The position numbers were made by a program, and so were the translations under genes. Shown in pieces: positions 1 through 4,810 of a stretch of 7,741 nucleotides of DNA. Position 1 is the first letter of the stretch; each line of letters begins with the position of its first letter. Under the pieces are notes generated by a model that was not told the DNA's origin, did not search any database, and saw only the letters and a list, made by a program, of their open reading frames with translations. The stretch comes from an uncultured Clostridia bacterium (GTDB lineage Bacteria > Bacillota > Clostridia > Oscillospirales > Ruminococcaceae). Where the stretch lies: positions 1 through 7,741 of the forward strand of contig CANDLP010000100.1 in NCBI GenBank assembly GCA_947385505.1. The letters run 5' to 3'.

Positions 1-47
1 CCCCACGTCCGTGCACACTCTTTCCCTACACGACGCTCTTCCGATCT
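1..47. other. Illumina sequencing adapter left on the contig end (artefact)
   Basis: Bases 15-47 match the 33-nt 3' end of the Illumina TruSeq read-1 adapter exactly; it begins ACACTCTTTCCC and ends GCTCTTCCGATCT. Bases 7-14 (GTCCGTGC) occupy the place of an 8-nt i5 index, and CAC at 4-6 fits the end of the flanking P5 sequence, although bases 1-3 fit poorly. This is untrimmed library sequence, not genomic DNA. It adds spurious codons to the open fliF frame, which runs through it without a stop. Confidence 0.97.
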
Positions 48-1284
48 CGTTGGCAATAGTGTTGCGCCAGCGAAGCTCCTCGTCTCCGGTTAGGTCGTTG
101 TTGCTTCTTACGACCACCGCGGCGGAAAGCGTGCCTATGCTGTAACCGTCCTTTTCTATCTGCCGCTTGGTCTGATTTACAAGATAATTTATGTCGCGTG
201 TGTATTCGTAATAGAATTCGCCGTCCTCTCCCACTTCAAGAGTGGGATAATCGGGACTTATATCGGAATCTACCGTGGTGCCGACCAGTCCGCCTTCCTG
301 AGCCACTCCGCCGGCCGCGTTCTTTATCTGCTCTTTTTCAATAATGCCCGACTGCTTGGTACCTATGACATTGCCGTCATCGTCGTATATAAGATCCGTA
401 TTAGCTCCGCTGTACTCTATTTCCTCGGTCACCATGCTGTCAAAATCAAGGTTAAGGCCTACCGCAACGTTGATCCCGTCAAAGGTATTCAGCATAACGG
501 TCTTTATGGCTTCTTCATATTCTTCTTTGAGCCTGTTGCGGTAATTGAGTCTTTTATAATATATCTGAAGCTTCTCTTCTTCCTCCTTAGCGGTGTTGGT
601 GGTCATTTCGGGGGAAAGCTGAACTCCGTTCTGGTCGTGGATCGTTACATTTTCTCTGAGAAGTCCGGGGAGCGACTTTGCCACTAAGTTGTAAATACCG
701 TCGATCTGCTCCGAGGTAAGCTCCTCTCTGAGAGTCAGGGTTACGGAAGCGGTGGGCGACTCCTTGTACTCGTCTATAACGTAGCTTCTTTCCTCAGGAA
801 TACCGAGTATTACTATCGCATCGTCCACGTTGTTAAAGGCACGAAGAGTCGATCTCAAATTATCCTGCAGCTGCTGCTTCTGGAGTTCTCTTAGTTCCTT
901 ATCCGTGGAGAACATAGTAACGCCGTTGGACCAAGTTTCGTAATTGAAGGTGGATTTAGGGAAGCCCGCTATGCTCATACTGACTCTCAGCTCTTCCACC
1001 TTGTCTTCAGGAACCAATATATCTCCGTTTGCGTTTATTTTTATGTCCTGAACTCCGAGAGTCTCCCTCGCATATGTAACTATTTCCGTAGCTTCAGCGG
1101 CAGAAGCGTCTTTAAAGAGCACTGCGTAATGCACCTGACTCATAATTGCAGCCAGAACTATCGCAGAAACTAACAGCACCGCCACCCCGGCGGATATTAT
1201 AATAATTGTTTTTTTGCTGAGAGAAGAAAATTTACTCTTGAAAAAATTCCCTATCTTAGCAAGAGTTTCTTTTACCTTATCCAT
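48..1284 (-). CDS. fliF: Flagellar MS-ring protein FliF, C-terminal part missing at contig end
   Basis: FliF forms the MS-ring in the cytoplasmic membrane, the base on which rod, C-ring (via FliG) and export gate assemble. The ATG at 1284 follows an AGAGG ribosome binding site with a 7-nt gap. About 412 residues are readable. A lysine-rich N-terminus is followed by a membrane helix at about 26-47, then the YscJ/FliF ring-building region (about 50-225) with family landmarks SPTASVTLTL (176-185) and LPGLLRENVTIHDQNG (205-220). The FliF-type middle region follows, with INVAVGLNLDFD (271-282) and NYLVNQTKRQIEKDGYSIG (366-384). Full-length FliF is usually about 520-560 residues, so the second membrane helix and the C-terminal FliG-binding tail are absent. 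The break falls where adapter begins, so this is an assembly edge, not a mutation. It is last of the visible flgB-flgC-fliE-fliF run; fliG would be expected next. The frame never meets a stop inside the window. Confidence 0.95.
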
Positions 1285-1333
1285 CAAACAACCTCTTTTT
1301 TTATCTTTTTCCTGCTGTCAGGTAATTCGGCAA

Positions 1334-1657
1334 TCAAATGCTCATCTTTACGATCTCGTTATAAGCGTCCACTACCGCGTTTTTAACGTTTACAAGCAGG
1401 TCGGTAGCCACCTCCGCCTTGGTAATGTTGGCCTGTATCTGTTCAAGGTTGTCGGTGTTGCCCAGCATAAGCTGGAAGATATCCGACTGCTTCTGGGCGT
1501 TGGCGTCCACGGCATTATTGAAAATGCCTTTAAACACGTCCATAAAAGTAGGGGCTTCGGCCGCTTCTTCGGAAACCGGCTCCTCATCGTATTTTTCAAA
1601 AGCTCTTGATACCGATTCAAGAGGCGTTACTGTCGATGAAATAGGAACTATGAACAT
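1334..1657 (-). CDS. fliE: Flagellar hook-basal body protein FliE
   Basis: FliE is the small adaptor between the MS-ring/export gate and the proximal rod. From the ATG at 1657 it is 107 residues, close to the usual 95-110. The N-terminal third is variable and acidic (about 21-35). The conserved C-terminal helical pair starts at FMDVFKGIFNNAVDAN (38-53) and ends with the diagnostic AEVATDLLVNVKNAVVDAYN (81-100) and EIVKMSI. I chose ATG 1657 because it gives the expected length and has AAGAAAGGA upstream, although the 13-nt gap after AGGA is longer than ideal. A TTG at 1708 would add 17 residues unlike FliE and would start inside a GC-rich hairpin. It lies 87 nt after flgC and 49 nt before fliF, in the order seen in the Bacillus fla/che operon. 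Confidence 0.93.
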   Translation of the reverse strand: MFIVPISSTVTPLESVSRAFEKYDEEPVSEEAAEAPTFMDVFKGIFNNAVDANAQKQSDIFQLMLGNTDNLEQIQANITKAEVATDLLVNVKNAVVDAYNEIVKMSI

Positions 1658-1699
1658 AACGTTTGCTTCGTCCTTTCTTAAAAATCTCAATATCTCAAG

Positions 1700-1720
1700 G
1701 CGCGGCAATTGCCGCCGCGC
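1700..1720. repeat. GC-rich hairpin in the flgC-fliE spacer
   Basis: GCGCGGC (1700-1706) pairs perfectly with GCCGCGC (1714-1720) around a 7-nt loop. A competing perfect 14-nt palindrome, GCGGCAATTGCCGC, lies at 1702-1715. On the operon (minus) strand no U-tract follows directly, so it is not a standard intrinsic terminator. It could be an mRNA-processing or stability element within the flagellar transcript. The structure is seen; the role is inferred. Confidence 0.5.
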
Positions 1721-1744
1721 TTCGTATAATTATTCTTTTCTTTA

Positions 1745-2254
1745 TTATTTGCCTATAGAAAGCGCTTGCTGCGCCATCTTCTTCGCGCTGTTAAAAATAG
1801 TAAGACTTGCCGTATATGAGTTTGAAGCTTCGATCCAGTCATATTGCTCCTCAGCCACGTCAACATTCGGCAGGTAATAGTATCCGTCTTCGTCCGCGTC
1901 GGGATGTGAAGGGTCGTAAACCGGCGTCAAAGGAGTCTCATCTTCCACGATTTCCGTAACCACAACGCCGTTTCCGGTGCGTTGCCGTCTGTCGGACAAA
2001 TTCATCTGAAGCACGCTGCTGAACGGCATATTTCCGTTAACTAAGCTGTTTGTCTTTCTCTTGATAAAATCCCTTACGCTTAAATTATCATAGGCCGTAT
2101 CTTCGGTAAATACAACCACCTGGCGCACATAAGGCGTACCGTCCTCCGTTCTGGTGGTTACCGCATTGTTTATGTTCTGTGAAATAATGTCCATTCTGAG
2201 TCTCTGGGCCATCATTCCCGAAACCGCTATATCCAAGCTGCTGAGAAATGCCAT
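1745..2254 (-). CDS. flgC: Flagellar basal-body rod protein FlgC
   Basis: FlgC is a proximal rod subunit exported through the flagellar secretion system. The ATG at 2254 is preceded by GAAAGGA with a 9-nt gap and gives 169 residues beginning MAFLSSLDIAVSGMMAQRLR. The rod-protein N-terminal motif is at about 22-36 (DIISQNINNAVTTRT; the family usually has N-I-A-N-A-N-T-T-R-T). The C-terminal signature DEDGYYYLPNVDVAEEQ (121-137), WIEASNSYTASLTIFNSAKK (140-159) and final ALSIGK are typical of FlgC. Many FlgC proteins are 134-150 residues; the extra length is in the middle (about 55-115). A TTG-initiated extension to 2326 is open, but it lacks a good ribosome binding site and has a lysine-rich sequence unlike the family. 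It lies 157 nt after flgB and 87 nt before fliE. Confidence 0.95.
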   Translation of the reverse strand: MAFLSSLDIAVSGMMAQRLRMDIISQNINNAVTTRTEDGTPYVRQVVVFTEDTAYDNLSVRDFIKRKTNSLVNGNMPFSSVLQMNLSDRRQRTGNGVVVTEIVEDETPLTPVYDPSHPDADEDGYYYLPNVDVAEEQYDWIEASNSYTASLTIFNSAKKMAQQALSIGK

Positions 2255-2411
2255 GTTTCCGTTTCCTTTCTCGCTTATTTCCCGTTTTTCTTTTTTTAAG
2301 AGCAGTTTAAGCGGGTTTTTGCTCAAACTTTTTTTACTGCTTATACTTCCGCCGATATCAAAAAATACCGTTACAGCGCGGCTGTTTTATTCGGCAAGCC
2401 GCTTCGGCGCA
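2255..2411 (-). other. flgB-flgC spacer with small GC hairpins
   Basis: This 157-nt gap is long for adjacent rod genes. It holds ACAGC-GCG-GCTGT (2373-2385, 5-bp stem) and overlapping short GC hairpins at 2392-2408 (CGGC-AA-GCCG and GCCG-CTT-CGGC), just after the flgB stop. The flgC ribosome binding site is at its other end (about 2264-2270). No U-rich tail follows the hairpins on the minus strand, so I do not call a terminator. Transcript stabilisation or partial attenuation is possible but unproven. Confidence 0.4.
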
Positions 2412-2783
2412 TTACTGTCTGCTCATGGCGCTGCGCATAATTGTAAACTCACTGTTAAGCTGATTTATGAGCGCTTCCTGCATCAAAGCGTTTTTAACAA
2501 ACAGCGCCTGCTGTGTGTCGGAATCCACATTGTTCCCGTCGGGCTGGTCATATGTAGTATCGTCGGTATAAATGTAACTGGACAGGTGAAGCTCCTTTTT
2601 GAACTTTGTGTCCTCGGTGACGTTTAACTTGTCCTTCAGCACCCCGCTGAAATACAGATATCTGCACTTGTAGCCGGGGGTATCCACATTGGATAAATTA
2701 TGGCTTATTACCCTTTTGGTCTGATTAACGATATCAAGTCCCTGTTCTATCAGTCGAAAACCGGTCGTATCAAAAAGAGCCAT
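2412..2783 (-). CDS. flgB: Flagellar basal-body rod protein FlgB
   Basis: FlgB is the first proximal rod subunit, contacting FliE and FlgC. The ATG at 2783 follows AGAGGAG with an 8-nt gap, and the product is 123 residues, within the usual 115-140. The rod signature VISHNLSNVDTPGYK spans 25-39. The conserved C-terminal region DGNNVDSDTQQALFVKNA (82-99) then LMQEALINQLNSEFTIMRSA ends the protein, matching the D-G-N-N-V-D pattern and terminal helix of FlgB. It is the first flagellar gene of the operon. The candidate promoter at 2918-2946 would give a 5' leader of about 128 nt. Confidence 0.95.
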   Translation of the reverse strand: MALFDTTGFRLIEQGLDIVNQTKRVISHNLSNVDTPGYKCRYLYFSGVLKDKLNVTEDTKFKKELHLSSYIYTDDTTYDQPDGNNVDSDTQQALFVKNALMQEALINQLNSEFTIMRSAMSRQ

Positions 2784-2917
2784 TTTCAGTTCTCCTCTTT
2801 TCTTTAATAATTTATTTTATTTCTTCCTGAATTTTCCGAATTTTGTCTAAGCTTCTTATCTCCATATAAATAGGTATATGTACCGAAACTATAAAACCCA
2901 TAATTTCACGTATAGTA

Positions 2918-2946
2918 ATTATACAACAATAAACGAAAAAAAACAA
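2918..2946 (-). promoter_or_regulatory. Candidate sigma-A promoter of the flgB-flgC-fliE-fliF operon
   Basis: Read on the minus strand, a TATAAT -10 box (2918-2923) lies exactly 17 nt from TTGTTT (2941-2946), which matches the -35 consensus at 3 of 6 positions including TTG. The start would be near 2911. The -10 is perfect and spacing ideal; the -35 is weak, so upstream sequences or an activator may contribute. No sigma-D/FliA-type pair (TAAA-N15-GCCGATAT) was seen upstream of flgB. Confidence 0.65.
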
Positions 2947-2950
2947 CTGC

Positions 2951-2988
2951 TTTTTCAAAATTTTTGCAATATTTTTTATATTTTTTTT
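2951..2988. promoter_or_regulatory. Helically phased T-tracts upstream of the flgB promoter
   Basis: T-tracts at 2951-2955, 2961-2965, 2972-2977 and 2981-2988 have centres about 10-11 bp apart and begin 5 bp beyond the -35 box. Phased A/T-tracts of this kind are known to bend DNA and can act as UP elements. Here they could compensate for the poor -35. The pattern is seen; the effect is inferred. Confidence 0.45.
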
Positions 2989-3007
2989 ATTAAATGGCGT
3001 TTGCTGG

Positions 3008-3030
3008 GGCGTTTACCGGTGTTTACCGCC
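3008..3030. repeat. Tandem GTTTACCG repeat with palindromic core
   Basis: GTTTACCG occurs at 3011-3018 and again at 3021-3028, a 10-bp period, with a related GTTTGCTGG at 2999-3007. ACCGGT at 3015-3020 is a palindrome, and GGCG (3008-3011) mirrors CGCC (3027-3030). The block lies between the end of the unknown membrane gene and the phased T-tracts, about 65-85 bp upstream of the flgB -35. It could be a regulator-binding site; no family can be named. Confidence 0.3.
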
Positions 3031-3066
3031 ATAATCCGAGGTATTGACAATAAGATAAAAATCTTA

Positions 3067-3795
3067 TCAATAACGATCGTACCAGTACTTCGCCTCCTCT
3101 GCCAATCTTTTAAGCTCGCGGCGCTTACGCACTATATCCGCTTCTTTAAAGACATATTCTTTTTTGGGCGGGATTTTTTTATAATCTCTTTTCGCTTTAT
3201 CCATCGCGGCGGCAATACTGCCGGGACGCTCAAAATCCATTGGCAGCCGCACTGCGCCGACAGTGCGGTACGACTTTTCCGCCTCGTTGTACCACCACTT
3301 GTCAAAAACGGGAAAGCCGTCCTTTACATGATATCCGAGAGCCGTGCTTTCGCCCTGATATATTCTTATTTCACCCAACAGGATCAAATGCTTTTTTCTT
3401 TCGTCAAGATATGCCCTGTCATAATTTTTCAGCGGAATAACACAGACTCGGCGCAATATGTTTTTTTCTCTGAACAGAGTGTAGCTTCCCTTATATTCGC
3501 TGAACACCGCCGCCTTCGGAAGTATCTCAAAATATGTATAACGGCGGGCGGCTCTTATATAGTGGTCACAGACGGCGGCGTAGACGATGCAAAGCGTCAT
3601 TCCCGCCAGCACGCTTGCCCCTATCGCCAAGGCATAGGAAAAAAGAAAGCTTATATCCGACGCCATCTTCAGATTAAACATAAGCGCCCAGATAAGCATC
3701 ATACAAAATTGAGCGAGAGGAGTAACGGTAAGTATCATTGCTTTAGTACGCCGCTTTATGTATTTGTCAGTATAAGCGTGAAAATAAGCCGTCAC
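3067..3795 (-). CDS. Unknown two-helix membrane protein with cytoplasmic C-terminal domain
   Basis: I do not recognise this 242-residue protein. The start is GTG at 3795, chosen because AAGGAG stands 8 nt upstream and a strong promoter is correctly placed. Residues 1-18 are basic (KYIKRRTK), followed by hydrophobic helices at about 20-41 and 48-77, then RAARR (81-85). The positive-inside rule puts both ends in the cytoplasm. Residues about 86-150 look beta-rich (YTYFEILPKAAVF, RVCVIPLKNYDRAYL, HLILLGEIRIY). Two helices followed by such a domain resembles bacterial PH-like (YdbS-type) proteins, which is only a guess. Residues 216-237 are a charged, probably coiled-coil helix. It is co-oriented with flgB about 280 nt downstream but has its own promoter, and no clear terminator separates the two. 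An overlapping plus-strand frame (2878-3858) is judged to be its shadow. Confidence 0.8.
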   Translation of the reverse strand: MTAYFHAYTDKYIKRRTKAMILTVTPLAQFCMMLIWALMFNLKMASDISFLFSYALAIGASVLAGMTLCIVYAAVCDHYIRAARRYTYFEILPKAAVFSEYKGSYTLFREKNILRRVCVIPLKNYDRAYLDERKKHLILLGEIRIYQGESTALGYHVKDGFPVFDKWWYNEAEKSYRTVGAVRLPMDFERPGSIAAAMDKAKRDYKKIPPKKEYVFKEADIVRKRRELKRLAEEAKYWYDRY

Positions 3796-3857
3796 TTTTT
3801 ATTCTCCTTCAAATTCTCAAAAACAAAACAACATTTCCCGATTTTTTTACCAATTTA

Positions 3858-3886
3858 ATTATACATTTTTTTCGTCAGGTTGTAAA
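3858..3886 (-). promoter_or_regulatory. Sigma-A promoter of the unknown membrane gene
   Basis: On the minus strand, TTTACA (3881-3886; 5 of 6 to consensus) is 17 nt from a perfect TATAAT (3858-3863). The predicted start is near 3851, giving a leader of about 56 nt before the GTG at 3795. It is one of the two best promoters in the window and supports the minus-strand gene over the opposite frame. Confidence 0.75.
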
Positions 3887-3938
3887 GAAGAAATTTTTTG
3901 CTTTTTTACCAAATTTTATTAAAATTCCCGTTACCCCC

Positions 3939-3967
3939 TTGATTTATTAAACATTTTAAGGTATAAT
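3939..3967 (+). promoter_or_regulatory. Sigma-A promoter of the PilZ gene
   Basis: TTGATT (3939-3944; 4 of 6 to consensus) lies 17 nt from a perfect TATAAT (3962-3967). The expected start is the A near 3974, about 38 nt before the ATG at 4012. It diverges from the promoter at 3858-3886 with 52 bp between the two -35 boxes. The gap carries an AT-rich inverted repeat, AATTTT-ATT-AAAATT (3912-3926). Confidence 0.78.
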
Positions 3968-4011
3968 GGATTCATATTGCTTACATTGATACAATTTAGG
4001 AGATTATAGCT

Positions 4012-4668
4012 ATGCTTTCAAGAGAACGGATACTCAAACTTGAAATTCTGACTCCCGATGAAACACATGCTAAGATCATTTCCGCTACAAATAAACAGTT
4101 TTCGCTTCAAAACAGCCCAACGGGAAAATCTGATATGCTCCTTATTATAAAAGGACGGGGGCTTCCCGAAATTGACGCGGGAAACGAAGTGGATGTGATC
4201 GCTCACATGAAAAGCGGAGAAAGGACTAAATATCCATCTTATGTAACGGTTTCAACCGAATATCAGTTAAACGTCGTCATAAAAACCGATAAGCCGCGGA
4301 TAATGCAGGAACGCCGCCGCTACTATAAGGTAGAAGCCGACATAAACTGTATTATAAACGCAATAGAAAGAAACGGCAAAAGGATGGTTCTTGAAACTCC
4401 GATAGTAGCTCAGATAAGGGATCTTAACATAGGCGGAATCTTTTTGGACATACGGGGTAACGAACTGCAAAAATCCGACATTCTGCTGCTGACTATTCTT
4501 TTTGAAACAAAAAACGTGGATATAGCCGCTGAAATACTAAGGGTACAGACCAATGCCGCGGGGGACGTTACGGGTTACGGCTGCCGCTTTACCAACCTTA
4601 CTCCCACTATAGAGGAGACGTTTGCCAAATATGTATTCAGAGTTCAGCTTGATAATTTTAAGGACTAA
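4012..4668 (+). CDS. PilZ-domain c-di-GMP receptor, YcgR/MotI-like
   Basis: Proteins of this layout bind cyclic di-GMP through the PilZ domain and, in YcgR and B. subtilis MotI, act as a brake or clutch on the flagellar motor. The 218-residue length fits that group (about 215-245). The ATG at 4012 follows AGGAG with a 9-nt gap. Residues 1-95 form a YcgR-N/PilZN-like beta domain. PilZ starts at the arginine-rich linker QERRRYYKV (99-107) and continues through RDLNIGGIFLDI (136-147) to GYGCRFTNL (188-196) and a C-terminal helix. Both ligand motifs deviate: RxxxR reads R102-x-x-x-K106, and D/NxSxxG reads D137-L-N-I-G-G142, with Asn for Ser. Binding may therefore be weaker or altered, though such conservative changes may be tolerated. 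It is first in the divergent set, upstream of a predicted diguanylate cyclase and opposite the flagellar genes. A flagellar-brake role is inferred. Confidence 0.88.
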   Translation: MLSRERILKLEILTPDETHAKIISATNKQFSLQNSPTGKSDMLLIIKGRGLPEIDAGNEVDVIAHMKSGERTKYPSYVTVSTEYQLNVVIKTDKPRIMQERRRYYKVEADINCIINAIERNGKRMVLETPIVAQIRDLNIGGIFLDIRGNELQKSDILLLTILFETKNVDIAAEILRVQTNAAGDVTGYGCRFTNLTPTIEETFAKYVFRVQLDNFKD

Positions 4669-4671
4669 TGC

Positions 4672-4719
4672 CGATCTCATATAGAACTAACGTAATACTC
4701 ACGGTTCTATATGAGATTG
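4672..4719. repeat. Long perfect inverted repeat between PilZ and GGDEF genes
   Basis: ATCTCATATAGAAC (4674-4687) is the exact reverse complement of GTTCTATATGAGAT (4704-4717). A G-U pair and a C-G pair extend the RNA stem to 16 bp (4672-4687 with 4704-4719) around a 16-nt loop. It begins three bases after the PilZ stop codon (4666-4668). No U-tract follows, and a second hairpin lies 10 nt downstream. The arms are too AT-rich and the stem too long for a routine terminator. It could be an RNA-stability element, a protein-binding site or a small repeat element. Confidence 0.7.
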
Positions 4720-4729
4720 CCCCCGAAAC

Positions 4730-4770
4730 ACTAATCCCGCAGTTCAAAAAGGGATTAGTATAAATTTTTT
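4730..4770 (+). terminator. Probable rho-independent terminator after the PilZ gene
   Basis: ACTAATCCC (4730-4738) pairs perfectly with GGGATTAGT (4751-4759), a 9-bp stem with a 12-nt loop. ATAAA and then a six-T run (4765-4770) follow, with more T-rich sequence to 4779. The T-run starts 5 nt after the stem, so termination may be partial. No convincing separate promoter for the GGDEF gene was found, which suggests some read-through. Confidence 0.6.
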
Positions 4771-4810
4771 ATATTTTTTCCCTTTTTAAGAGAGGAAGGA
4801 CCGGCCGCCA

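Noticed and set aside
1658..1708. N-terminal extension of FliE from a TTG at 1708
   Set aside because: The start would lie in the GC-rich hairpin without a ribosome binding site, and ATG 1657 gives the family length.
2255..2326. N-terminal extension of FlgC from a TTG at 2326
   Set aside because: The lysine-rich extension is unlike FlgC, and ATG 2254 has GAAAGGA at good spacing.
2351..2358. GCCGATAT, the sigma-D/FliA -10 motif, on the plus strand
   Set aside because: No TAAA lies about 15 nt upstream, and it points against the flagellar genes within the flgB-flgC spacer. It is probably chance.
2812..2901. A 29-codon minus-strand frame in the flgB leader (ATG at 2901, TAA at 2812-2814)
   Set aside because: It has no Shine-Dalgarno sequence, begins about 10 nt after the predicted transcript start, and its short lysine-rich product matches nothing known. 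A leader peptide is possible but unsupported.
3050..3067. Hairpin ATAAGAT-AAAA-ATCTTAT as terminator of the unknown membrane gene
   Set aside because: The stem is only 7 AT-rich pairs and no U-tract follows on the minus strand, so termination there is unlikely.
2878..3858. A 326-codon plus-strand open frame, longer than the gene opposite it
   Set aside because: It covers the minus-strand gene and its promoter, starts with no convincing ribosome binding site, and its translation lacks domain-like organisation. The opposite frame has AAGGAG at 8 nt, a consensus promoter and clear membrane topology.
4672..4719. The inverted repeat as ends of an insertion sequence or MITE
   Set aside because: The arms enclose only 16 nt, and no transposase or target-site duplication is visible. 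A genome-wide copy search would be needed to reopen this.
4669..4810. Possible c-di-GMP riboswitch ahead of the cyclase gene
   Set aside because: The two hairpins do not show the conserved GEMM (class I) core or a class II pseudoknot arrangement that I could recognise; the structure is explained better as a repeat plus terminator.
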